Shown piece by piece: positions 23,157 through 33,142 of a stretch of 64,000 nt of DNA (position 1 is the first letter of the stretch; each line of letters opens with the position of its first letter). This DNA is from Ancylostoma caninum (Eukaryota; Nematoda; Chromadorea; Rhabditida; Ancylostomatidae): positions 806,001-870,000 of the forward strand of contig JBAJFG010000080.1 in the NCBI GenBank assembly GCA_037903475.1, in the 5' to 3' direction. Position numbers and translations under genes: made by a program. Under the pieces are notes generated by a model that saw only the letters and a list, made by a program, of their open reading frames with translations, made no database searches and was not told the origin of the DNA.

Positions 23157-24107
23157 CTATGATCGGCGTAAAGCATCTGCAAGCATCTGCACCCATCTGA
23201 GAAGCTCCTCCGGAATGCCTTGAAGCCGCATTGCGTACCAGATTACTTCGTGCGGAAAGCGATCGAAGGCCTTCTCCAGGTCGAGGAAAGCTAGGTGCAG
23301 TGGCCGTTTCTTCTCACGATGCTTCTCCATCAGGAGACGGGCAGCATGGATGGCATCGGTAGTGCCGCATCCGGGTACAAAACCGCACTGGTTCGGGGAT
23401 GGTTGAACAATTTCACGAATCCGGCGATCAATGATACGCTCGAAGATCTTCATGGTGTGCGACAACAGACGGATTGGCCTATAGTTCGCGCAATCTGCGG
23501 GACTGCCCTTACCTTTCCAGATCGGGATAGTGATGTTTCGTCGCCAGTCCTCGGGCACCTTCTTCTCCGCTATTGCCAAGTTGAAAAATTTCGTCAACCA
23601 TTCGGCGGAGCTCCAACCCTGTGCCTTCCACACTTCCGCTGCCATATCATCTGGACCAGTCGCTTTGCCTAGCTTCATACGTTTCAATGCAAACATGGTC
23701 TCTTCGATGGTGATCGGCTGTACAGGTCCGAAGGTGTTACCTTTCGGGATTTCTGGGACAAAAGGATGCGCAAATTCTTGCGTGGAGACTTTCTCAAAAT
23801 AATCCCTCCATCGTTGTGTCGCCATCTTGCGGTCCATGAGAAGATGGCCTTGTTCATCGTTAACGCCGTGAAACTTCTCGACATCGTCTGCTTGGCGTTG
23901 ACGCGACCTCGCAAGTCGGTAAATAAAGCGCTCACCGTCTTTCGAGTCCAACTTCTTACAGACTTCATCGTAATGAGCCGCTTTCGCAGCGGCCACGGCC
24001 TTCTTCGCAGCCCTCTTCGCCTCCCTGTAACTGCTCCAGTTGTCTGCCGTTTTATTGTCAAGGAAGAGATGGTACAAACGCTTCTTTTCGCGGACTTTCG
24101 TTCTCAC
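23157..24107 (-). pseudogene. RTE reverse transcriptase, N-terminal half of surviving ORF
   Basis: The 316-codon open frame covers the basic linker and RT motifs up to the palm (FLDLEKAFDRFPHEVIWYAM). In an intact RTE polyprotein it would continue through the catalytic YADD motif into the frame at 22245-22901. A short disrupted stretch near 23150-23170, with a duplicated AGCATCTGCA word, breaks the frame. A stop upstream (about 24122) separates it from the preceding linker. It would have performed target-primed reverse transcription, but this copy cannot make the protein. Confidence 0.9.
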
Positions 24108-24287
24108 TTCCTCCGTCCAAAGCTAAGTCTTTCTTTCGATCTTCCGTCGGTCTGCTTTGGTAGTGCCAAGTTCGGAACGAGCTGCGGCAAGAATATTATT
24201 GGTAGCCCCTTGCCATGTCTCATCTACGCTCGTGACAGGTGGCAACTTGATTCCGTGGACTCAGATGGAATAGCAAAATTACTGAAG

Positions 24288-24431
24288 ACAAGTGCTCCGA
24301 CTCGCCTCCGGCGAGTCTCGCACTTGCCCGCTTCGCGGGACCTTGGTACTCAGCTACCTTTACTTTCCATCCGTCAAAACGGATGAAGCATACAGCTGCG
24401 AAGCTCGCCGTAAGCGAGTCGGAGCACTTGT
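24288..24431. repeat. 144-bp TIR element
   Basis: ACAAGTGCTCCGACTCGC at 24288-24305 recurs inverted at 24414-24431. The interior carries smaller hairpins (CTCGCC..GGCGAG and CCGTC..GACGG types). It is a probable MITE, sitting 22 bp beyond the RTE target duplication. Confidence 0.7.
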
Positions 24432-24539
24432 TGTATATAATTGATGTTCGCATCATTCTCTCGTTAAATGCGTCCAGATGATTCACTCAGAATCGATCGA
24501 AACGTAGCGCACTCGGAAAGGAGTGAGTATTTGCGCTAT

Positions 24540-24951
24540 TCAACTTTACATAGCCCCAAAATCTTCAAAAAAAATTTTTTTGGCTGAAACTTCACGTAGG
24601 GGGGTTATTCGAGGTGCTGAACACGAACATCGTATAAATTTTGCACGATAACCCCATTTTTTAATGGTTACGGTAGATGTACTGTAGATATGGTCAAATT
24701 TTGCGTAGTGGGGTTTTTTGACGCCGACGACGAAAACCACCATTATTTTTGCAAGCCACCTCCGTTTTCTACCCGATATCGGCATTTTCTCTCAATTTCC
24801 TACCGTACACCTACCGTAACCCATGCAAAAATGGGGTTATGGTGTAAAATGGATACGATATTCGTGCTCAGCACCTCAGAAAACCCCCTCCTCCTCTATG
24901 GAATGTCCCAGCCAAAAAAATCTTTGAAGATTTTGGGGCCAGTAAAGTTGA
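24540..24951. repeat. 412-bp foldback element with long arms
   Basis: Each arm is about 190 bp, beginning TCAACTTTAC..GCCCCAAAATCTTCAAA and running through GAGGTGCTGAACACGAA and CGGTAGRTGTAC. The arms are 80-90% identical when inverted. A related fragment (GAGGTGCTGAACACGAATG) lies in PHF5A intron 1 near 33340, so this is a dispersed family. Confidence 0.75.
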
Positions 24952-25220
24952 GTAGTGTCGTGATTATTCGTCCATTCGTCCACTCACAGAAAGAAGTTAA
25001 ACGGTATGCTTGTGCACTCTAAATCATGTTGCTATAGCAAGTTGGTACATATAGGTGTACTAAAACTGTGTTACTTTGGTTATCGCCTAGTCTTGCATAG
25101 GAAAATAAATTCCCCACCCAACCCCTTCCAAAACTCTTGATTGCACACGGAGAAACCCCCAAGGATTCAGTCACTGAGCACAACTCTTCCTTGTTTTTCT
25201 CGTTGTAGAAGAAAAGATTC

Positions 25221-26413
25221 GCGATGCGATTCAACGCGTAACCTTTGGCTACGGCCTGGTTTGAGGCCGGTGTGGCGCTAGCTGCGATTCACGAGCGCGC
25301 GGGTTGGTCACCGGCAGGTCACCGACGGGCCAATTCCAACCTAACGTCTGGAGGTCCGGCTAGCAATTGGTTACGCAGTTAGCTATCGGAAAATTGCTTG
25401 AAATATTGCTCTATTTCAATTTAGTTGATTGCCACTAGCTCATAACCGCTTTCCTAGCCTAATATCATTTTCTACCACACAATTTTTGTCTAAAACTGGC
25501 TTGTTGTGAAAAAATGGAGTTTTTCACGAATCACCAATTTAAAGCACGCAGAGATCTCATAGTTAGTAAATTTAAGGCGGAAATTTTTGAATTTTTCCAA
25601 AACTGTGAGTGAAAGTGAAAACGTTGAATAAAACTCATAATATCAAAAATGTGATGAAGTCGTTAGCAAAAAATCCAGAAATTTGAAACTTAACTAGAAA
25701 CCAGGATACTATTGTGGTGATATCTAAAAAGGAAATGTATTACAGGAGGTCAGGTGTTGCCTCGAAGTAAAGTTCGAATTAAATTTCCATAAATTTACGA
25801 TAATCAAGGGGTTGTAAAGTCTGAAATAGCTGTTGATGTTCACAAAATAAAGTTGGTTTTTTGAACCGTTCATTCATTCGTGCAACCGAAGGTCCAATAT
25901 TCGAATAATTTGTTCACTCATTCGTTTAATAAAGTGTATTATTCGAGCAATTGAAAAAAAAAGAATATTTTAGAAATTATTAATATTTGAAATAGTCAAA
26001 AGTTCTTGGTCTTTGAATCATTGACGAATTCAAACGTATTTTAAATAATCAAATATTCCCTCCTAAAATGCACAGTAAGTGTATCAGAAGTTACGATGGC
26101 TATGTACTATTACTAAGTGTATAATATTTAGGTACTAATTATGGAACTATGTAATAAAATATGGAAAAATGTGTTTGTACAGAAATACGGCGAGTCAACA
26201 TGCGGTTATTGAGGGGCTGCTGGCTGGTTAACAACCTTAACCCGCGTGCACGCTAATGCATCGCAGGTTGCCTCTGCCCTGTGGTTACGCTAGCCAGCTG
26301 GTTTACTAGCCAGCGGCTAGCGCGCTAACCTGGTCAGCGTTAATGAATCGCACCCCTGGTTTACTAGCCAGCGGTTAGCGCGCTAACCTGGTCAGCGTTA
26401 ATGAATCGCACCC
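25221..26413. repeat. Possible element ending in a 58-bp tandem duplication
   Basis: TGCGATTCAACGCG near 25223 is echoed inverted by CAGCGTTAATGAATCGCA near 26337-26352. The right end carries two adjacent near-identical 58-bp units (26298-26355 and 26356-26413) starting CTGGTTTACTAGCCAGCGG. The units contain GCTAGCGCGCTAACC. The interior (25400-26200) is AT-rich with no gene. The TIRs are imperfect, so the boundaries are approximate. Confidence 0.4.
25868..25990. repeat. Diverged relative of the 42-bp array, opposite strand
   Basis: Words TTCATTCATTCG and TTCACTCATTCG occur 44 bp apart with AATATTCGAATAATTTG between them. This matches, inverted, the repeat unit of the array at 32087-32857. 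Confidence 0.45.
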
Positions 26414-27085
26414 GCGACTCGTCTAGTCTCCGCCACAGCGGAGACCAGACTAAGCTTTCACAGCCGTCTGCCGGCCTATATACACTTCGGCTGCCACGCG
26501 ACAATGAAGAAAAAATGGGGTGCTGGTTGACCTGCATATCCCCTGCCTCATGCGCGCTCATAGCAGGTTCTCATGCTCCATCCGCACCTTCAGCAAGTAT
26601 TCCTGCTCCACCCGCGACTTCCTGCCGGAAGCCTGCATCGGCCAAAAGTGGGTGGGTTCACTGGCGCTCCAAACGCTCGAATGTCTGAGTTTGTAAACTA
26701 ATTCCAAAAGTTCGGCTACCCATTTTCGGAAGGGGGAGGCTCCCTGCGTTCGCCAGTGGGGCCTCCTAATTCAACTTCTCTAGTCGTTTTATCAGCGAAT
26801 TTTATTATTTCGATTATGTAAATGATCCAATCCCCACGCCTTTTTTATTCCATCTCTTGTGCGTACCTCTCCCTATCGAATTTTGGTTGATTGTTCGTTC
26901 TCATGCGTCGATTTTATGACTTTCCCTTAGCGTCGAAAGGTTTTTAGTCAGTCTGTCTGTCATACCCTCCAGAACACTTCCGTGAGCTTCAAAGATTTCT
27001 CGAGTATGGATTTCGCTGGTGTCTGTGACCTGAGTCTGGCTGCCTCGTCCTGTGGTTCTCACGCTGGTCTCGGATGTTCTTTGTG
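26414..27085. other. Intergenic, nothing recognised
   Basis: No supported exon or element is seen. A 95-codon frame at 26401-26688 is Pro/Ser/Ala-rich and partly overlaps the tandem repeat, so it is not credible. Confidence 0.35.
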
Positions 27086-27527
27086 CGGGTGGCGGTCATG
27101 AAGAACGATAGGTCGTGACAGCTGCCAGCTGCACCACGCATACCATGTAAAGATTGCCACGCCCATCTCGCACGATGCGCATGCTAGCTTACCCTGTACC
27201 AAGGACCGAAACCTTTATCTGATTCAGAACTAGACTAGATGAGGTTTTTGTGGGGTTTGGAGCAAAGACATAATAACTTGTAGTGATTCATTGTCACATC
27301 TCAATGAAAATTAAGCTTTGAAAATCGGAAATTATGCTTTCGCCTAAAATCTGTTCAAATAGGTCATACCATCTTCAGCAGTGGAAAATAATCAACACAC
27401 ACGTAACTGCCAGCGTTTGCGAATCCCTGTATCTATCTAGGGGAGGGGCTACAATTGCATGGGATATTGACACACGGGTTCATAGCAGCCAACTATTGCC
27501 AGCTATCGTTCCTCCTGGCATACACCC
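27086..27527. mobile_element. Inverted, diverged copy of the 436-bp MITE (copy B)
   Basis: Read on the minus strand it follows copy A (14817-15252) from end to end: GCCAGGAGGAACGATAGCTG, CATAGCAGCC, TCAATATCCCATGCAA, TTAATTTTCATTGA, GCGCATCGTGCGAGATGGGC, ATGTAAAGATTGCC (inverse). No matching target duplication remains outside the ends. Confidence 0.7.
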
Positions 27528-27746
27528 TTGAGGGTACCGAAAAATTCGAAAGTTCGAGGTTTCGGATTATTTGAATACTCGAATATTTCAGGCTGAAAAT
27601 TCGAATATTTGAATTGTTCCGCTTAGCAACTGTTGTTTCAGTTCCATTTTCTCGCTGAAGGACCATTCCAGTTGAAATCCTGGTTCACTTCCTCATTTCA
27701 ATCTCAATTTTCCCAACAACCTGCGCATATCTCTGTGCGTGTCTTG

Positions 27747-28374
27747 GGCTGAGTGGCTTTTCTCACCCCGACAGCCGGCTTGTTAAAGGTGCAAGCCAAG
27801 TGTGAAGCGCCTTTGGCAGGGGCTGGTATCAAACAAAGCGTAGCCGTCTGATTGATCTCAGAGCAATCCCAACCCTGTGTCGCGTTGCGGCACGCGATCA
27901 AAGTGGTGCGATGAATTTGCTTTTTTCCGTCCCAAATTTTAGTCGATTCTACATTTTGCCGTAGTAGCGTCCAAGAACTGGCAGCAATCTTTCCATGATG
28001 ACTGTCAAAATTTATTTATTCATTTAGTTATTTATCGACATTTTTCTTTTTTGCACTAGAATCATTTAAAAAAACTTTCAGAAGTCCTGTCCTTACAATT
28101 CACCCATCCACGTGTTGTTAGCTCCAGAAAGCTGAAAATTAAAGATGTAAAAAGGAGTTGGCGCCGTGTTTAAATATCAGGCTTCTGCTGCTGTTTTTTT
28201 TTTTCAATGGGAAATCGCCGCGTAGAGTTGTGCGACAGTGCGGCGTGATTGAGATTGCCTTGAGATCAACTGGTACTATCCGGCTGGCTTGGTACCACCT
28301 CTTCCCAAAAGCGCTTCACCCTTAGCTCGCACCTCTAATTAGCCGGCTGTCCGGGTGAGAAACGCAACGATCCC
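27747..28374. mobile_element. 628-bp TIR element, same family as 13108-14703
   Basis: The left terminus (TTTTCTCACCCCGACAGCCG, then GCTTGTTAAAGGTGCAAGCC) mirrors the right terminus (AGCCGGCTGTCCGGGTGAGA). Similarity extends more than 100 bp into each end. CGTGTCTTG flanks both sides (27738-27746 and 28375-28383), and the other palindrome arm near 31660 has a single copy, which is the empty site. Non-coding. Confidence 0.8.
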
Positions 28375-28626
28375 CGTGTCTTGTATTCGAGAGTCCCGTG
28401 TCTTGTATTCGACAGCCGCATTTGAAAGCTTTGAAACTGCAATTCTGCGAATTATACGACGTTGGCGACGATGATCTCTCCGGTAAAACGTGCGTATGTG
28501 TTTTTCTAGATACTTGAAAAACCAGAGGTATTAACTAAACTTCTGATTATTCAAGCCTTTCCTCCACAACTATGTAAGCGAACTGCAAACTGCAGTAATA
28601 ACTTTTACACTGCATTCTTCCTTATA

Positions 28627-29522
28627 TTAGGGTGTAAAACTATGGATGCGCGTTTTCGCGCATCACAAAATCTGTTGTAAAAAACGATAGCAGAACGCCT
28701 CAAAATTGTACGTACAGTTGCTCTCAACTACCTTTCCGCATCCTCCATGCAGGGAATGAGGTTCCCTCTTGGAAAAGTCACTGCGCTGTGAGTCGAAACA
28801 GCCGCTTACCCGAACACCTACTTTTTCGCAGTCTTTGAAATTTTTCTTCAAGAGGAAAAATTCCTAGCCACAACTAAGATGTGATCTGATAGTGGGGAGT
28901 CGTGGCTACGTGGCGGCTGAGACAGGACTTTCCAACTTACTTCTCCAGGTTTTTGTTGGGTATTTTTCCTCGCCTTCGGATGGGTCAGGTTATGACCATT
29001 TCCTGGTAATTGTTGTTCTGACAAGATGATGGTGAACTAGCTGACTTATGTGGCCCAATTGTTGAAGACAGAGATGTGCCATAACGGTCTGCATGAAACT
29101 TAGCCCCTCCCATCAGATCAGTCCTCTCATATTTTACCATGAAGACAACGTCTTCTTCGGTACGTGGGTAACCATGTTTGGAGCTGTATGGCGTTGCTCT
29201 CTTTTGCTGCCCCGCAGCCATTTTTTGCGATTGCTTTCGTAATATGCCCCTCTCCTAGTCGGTATTGAATTGTTTCAAGAAACTTGTTATCCAAGGCACT
29301 TCATGAAATAATTCCGTGGATGGGTGTTTCCATCACAACCACACCACTCCAGTTGGCAGCCTTTCAATTTTTTAAATCAAAAATTGAGTTTTCTCAACCA
29401 GCTCATATACCAATAAATGCGCAAGAAATTGCTCTCCACGCTACTTTAGAAAGTTGAGCATATGCCTTCAATAACTGATACAGACGAAAAAGTGTGTGCG
29501 TATTTATAGCGTTACACCCTAA
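28627..29522. mobile_element. 896-bp TIR element with TA duplication, nested in the palindrome
   Basis: The termini are TTAGGGTGTAAAACTATGG and, inverted, TTAGGGTGTAACGCTATAAA. TA lies at 28625-28626 and 29523-29524. The opposite palindrome arm (about 31420) reads straight through CTAAATATAGGGAGG with one TA, proving insertion. Two minus-strand frames (28663-28851 and 28985-29221) may be transposase debris, but I recognise no DDE motif. Tc1/mariner-like on TA duplication. Confidence 0.85.
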
Positions 29523-30103
29523 TATTTAGCTGATTTCCGACTACTACTTCGTTGAAACTCTTCCTAAGTACATAATCGTCAGTTATGGAATTCGAAGTTT
29601 ACACAATATCTTGAGATCCTCTTATTACCCTTTCTGCCCAAACATAGCCCGACTTCTTGTTATAGAAGTTCTGTTGGTTTTGACATTCAACGTACAAACA
29701 TGCAGCTGTTCTGGATAAACGGAAGTAATAATGAGCAATGGGGTAACACACAGTTTTTTTTTATATCGCTGACTTGTTTTTGTATCGCTGACTTGCTTAT
29801 TTGTTGATAGCTGGAAGCTCATTCATGATCGAAGTAACTGAACCACTGCACCCAACATTACTTTTACCGCGTCAATACCCCTACATTCACTACCATGACT
29901 CGTTTTGTTAAACTGCAGCAAAGAGATATTAAAAAGAGAGCTTTTTCCAGGGATGAAGTTTGTCATCCACTTCACGATCCTTTGATGATAGTTACAGATC
30001 TCAAGAGAGACGGACGTTCTTAATCAGTTTTAATCAGTTGCAATTCCGAAACCGATAAGGGATAAACTCCACAACAGCACAAGCTCTCTGTCTCACAACT
30101 CAT

Positions 30104-30169
30104 AATTTCTCACAACTTCCTCATGAAGGGAGGCACAAGCTTCCACTCATGAGGAAGTTTTGAGAAATT
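30104..30169. repeat. 23-bp stem-loop in the palindrome's inner flank
   Basis: AATTTCTCACAACTTCCTCA..TGA pairs with TCATGAGGAAGTTTTGAGAA..ATT with one mismatch and a 20-nt loop. Confidence 0.7.
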
Positions 30170-30289
30170 CCAGAACTTCAAATGAAACTTTCTACCCGAA
30201 AAATCTCATGCTCGTTGTGATTGAGAAACATATCGCATTGTTCGCCTACATATACATGGGTAGAAAATGTTTTTACCAGATGGAATGTT

Positions 30290-30910
30290 ATTCGAACAAA
30301 TATTCGAAAATTCGGTGGTTCGCAAAAATTCGAAAGTTCGAATATTCGAAAATTAGAAATTCGAAAATTCGAATGTTCGAAAATGCGGTGGGTCCAAAAA
30401 AATCGAAAATTCGAATATTCGAAAATTCAAGGATCTCGAGAAATTCGAAAATTCGAACGTTTGAAAATTTGTAGGTCCCTAGAAATTCGAAAACATATTC
30501 GAATATTCGAAAAATATTTTTGAATGTAAAACTCTAGTGCACTCGACAGGGGTATGCATGCATGCTAGAGTTTCACATTCGAAAAATTTTTTCGAATATT
30601 CGAATATTCGAACTTCCGGATTTTTGTGAACCACCGAATTTTCGGATATCCGAGCTTTCGAATATTCGAATGTTCGAATATTTGTTCGAATAACATTCCT
30701 TTTGGTGAAAACATTTCCTATAACATGGACTAGCAGTGATCTGTAGTAGAGTTTTACATTCGAAAATATTGTTGGAATAGTCGAATAATCGAATTTTCGA
30801 ATTTCTAGGAACCTCCGAAATCTCGAATATTCGGAATTTTCGAATTTTTGCGAACCATCAAGTTTTCGAGTATTCAAACTTTCGAATTTTTTGAACCCAC
30901 CGAATTTCCG
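30290..30910. repeat. ATTCGAA-rich low-complexity block
   Basis: Irregularly spaced ATTCGAAAATTCGAATATTCGAA words fill this central spacer. The same vocabulary is at 27540-27600, 31780-32080 and weakly at 36350-36430. All frames over it are Phe/Glu/Ile/Arg-rich artefacts. Confidence 0.85.
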
Positions 30911-32086
30911 TTTCGGTTTCGGAATTGCAACTGATTAAAGTTCCTAAGCTTAAGAACGTCCGTCTCTCTTGAGGTCTGCAACCATCATCAATGGATCGTG
31001 AAGTGGATGACACCCTTCGTCCATGAAAAGGCTTTCTTTTTAATATCTCTGTACTGTAAACGAGGCATGGTAGTGAATATAGGGGTATTGACGCTGTAAA
31101 AATAATGTTGGGTGCAGTGGTTCAGTTACTTTGGTCATGAATGAGCTTCCAGCTCTTAACAAAAAAGCAAGTCAGCGATATAAAAACAAACACTGCGGGT
31201 TACCCCATTCCTCATTATTACTTCTGTTTATTCTGTACAGCTGCATGCTTGTATATTGAATGTCAAAACCAACAGAACTTCTATAACAAGAAGTCGGAGT
31301 ATGTTTGGGCAGAAAGGATAATAAGAGGATCTCAAGATTTTGTGTGAACTTTGAATTCCATAACTAACGGTGTTGTACTCAGAAAGAGTTTAAACGAAGC
31401 TGTAGTCGGAAATCAGCTAAATATAGGGAGGAATGCTGTGTAAAATTTTTTATTATAGTTTACGGTTCACTTACATAGTTCTGGAGGAAAGGCTTGAATA
31501 ATCAGAAGTTTAGTTAAAACCGCTGGTCTTTCAAGTAATATCTAGAAAAGCAAATACGCACGTTTTACCGGAAAGGTCATCGTCGCCAACGTCATGTAAT
31601 TCGCAGAATTGCAGTTTCAAAGCTTTCAAATGCGGTTGGCGACTCTTAAATTCAAGACACGTACAAGGATATGCGCAGGTTGTTGGGAAAATTGAGATTG
31701 AAATGAGAAATTGGACTAGGACTTCAACTGGAATGGTTCTTCAGCGAGAAAATGGAACTGAAATAACAGTTGCAAAGCAAAACAATTCCAAATATTCGAA
31801 TTTTTGGTCCAAAATATTCGAATTCTGGAATATCGCGGGGCCCTCGATTTTTTGAATTTTTCGGCACCCCGAATTTTCGAATATTCGAACTTTCAAATTT
31901 TTTGGAACCTCCGAATTTTCGAATATTCGAATTTTCGAATATTCGAACATTCGAATAAATATTCGAATTTTATTCGATTCGGTCAAAACTCTAATGCATA
32001 TATACTTACTATACTTGAGAATATTCGATGATTTTTCAATTATTCGAATTTTCGAATTATTCGAATATTGCCCAATTTCAATCATT

Positions 32087-32857
32087 CGAAATATGAATAA
32101 TTCGAATAGGGCAGCTTTCGCAATATGCGAATGAACGAATTATTCGAATATCAAGTATTTTTGGCTGCCCGAATGAATGAATAGTTCGAATAGCGGGATA
32201 TTCCGGGAGACCGAATGAATGAATATATTCGGTTCGAACATTCGGTTTTTTTTTCAAATTTTATTGGCATTGCATTTAACAAATAACCATCATGAGAGTA
32301 TTAAATTCTCACGTTTTCCTTATAATTGCCTACACATAGAAATCTCAGGGGATCTGACTATATAAACATACATGCCTAAAATAATTTCCATTTCGTCTGT
32401 CCTTTGATTTCTCAAAAGTCTTCTTTCACTTCCTTTCCAGAGAATAAGGTTCTTGTAGAGTGTAGCGCATGCTCCCATCCCCTTTTTATATTTAACCTGG
32501 TAGGCGTGCTTTACCGCCATAAACTACCTCCATAACTTGCTCTGGTAAAGGTCAGCCTTGAGGCATATCACGTTATGATAGGCTACTTGCCTGAGATGGA
32601 TGGTACTGCAACGCACCTTCAAGGCATGACCTCGTTATACGATGCTGCACGCTCTCCTTCCTCGACATCATAATAGTTCAAAGTTCGAATAACACCGTTT
32701 CTCTCAGTCGAATGAACGAATTATTCGAATAACCTGTGTTTTGAGAAACCCGAATGAATGAATTGTTCGAATAATCCACATTTCAAGATTGCCGAATGAA
32801 TGAATTGTTCGAATTTGCTCTCTTCTCGAAAAACCGAATGAATGAATTATTCGAATA
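32087..32857. repeat. 42-bp-period repeat/spacer array in two clusters
   Basis: Cores of the form CGAATGAATGAATTATTCGA+ATA start at 32087, 32128, 32170, 32212 and again at 32709, 32751, 32793, 32835. Spacing within clusters is 41, 42, 42 and 42, 42, 42. About 22-24 bp is conserved and the remaining 18-20 bp differs between units. The two clusters are in direct orientation and separated by about 480 bp of non-repeat sequence. Confidence 0.8.
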
Positions 32858-33142
32858 TTCGAAAATTTCTTCGAATATATTCGATTCGGTCACAAGTATA
32901 ATACATACCCCTGTCGCCTACATATTGCTAGACATCGGTCTTCTCGTGCTCCAATGAGAAATTTGCGCCCAAATCGCACGTTTTCGCCGCGCAGGTGGTG
33001 CTCTCTTTGAATTGTCGGGGCCAACAATTGTTTGCATTTTTTCATCTACTGTTTTCACTGTTTGAGTTCCTTCTGCGTCAATATTCCTGCTTTATCGAGG
33101 AGCTTTTTACTCATTCTTTAGGTATATTAAGAAGCGTTTCGC

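Larger units (their letters stand above)
22234..24249 (-). mobile_element. 5'-tru­ncated RTE-clade non-LTR retrotransposon, dead copy
   Basis: The minus strand encodes the C-terminal part of an RTE-type polyprotein. It starts in the linker before the RT (ATNNILAAARSELGTT, then a stop, then LWTEEVRTKVREKKR), passes through the RT fingers (PVPEDWRR-like segment, WKGKG, NYRPIRLLS) and palm (LAFLDLEKAFD), and ends in the thumb and C-terminal region (YLGSMVSWDG, ALYGAECWP, LRWFGHV, KRPKGRPK). The endonuclease is absent. Exact 17-bp direct repeats ATTCCGTGGACTCAGAT at 22217-22233 and 24250-24266 mark the insertion. Disruptions include the stop near 24122, a frame break near 23160 and a catalytic YADD changed to YDDD (about 23010). 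Confidence 0.95.
27540..32090. repeat. 4.5-kb inverted-repeat structure with nested insertions
   Basis: The left arm (27590-27746, 28384-28626 and 29523-30062, about 0.94 kb once insertions are removed) is the inverse of the right arm (about 30911-31795), with roughly 80-88% identity by eye. Matching landmarks include TTCTCGCTGAAGGACCATTCC, ACTTCTGATTATTCAAGCC and AGTTCTGTTGGTTTTGACAT. The outer borders and the inner spacer (30290-30910) are ATTCGAA-rich. The left arm was later hit by two transposons (27747-28374 and 28627-29522), and the right arm shows both sites unoccupied. No coding region is recognised. Confidence 0.8.

Noticed and set aside
22279..24386. Plus-strand ORFs across the RTE element
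   Set aside because: They are antisense shadows of the reverse transcriptase frames.
30290..30910. Heat-shock-element array (alternating nGAAn units)
   Set aside because: GAANNTTC pairs occur, but they are joined by TTCGAA with no 2-nt spacing, so the continuous nGAAnnTTCn phase required by HSF is not maintained.
29523..31795. Converging genes with homologous exons
   Set aside because: The matching blocks are non-coding arms of one inverted repeat; open frames there carry no domain and are disrupted differently in each arm.
32087..32857. CRISPR array
   Set aside because: The spacing is regular, but the window is clearly eukaryotic, the cores are imperfect and AT-rich, the spacers are only 18-20 bp and there are no cas genes.
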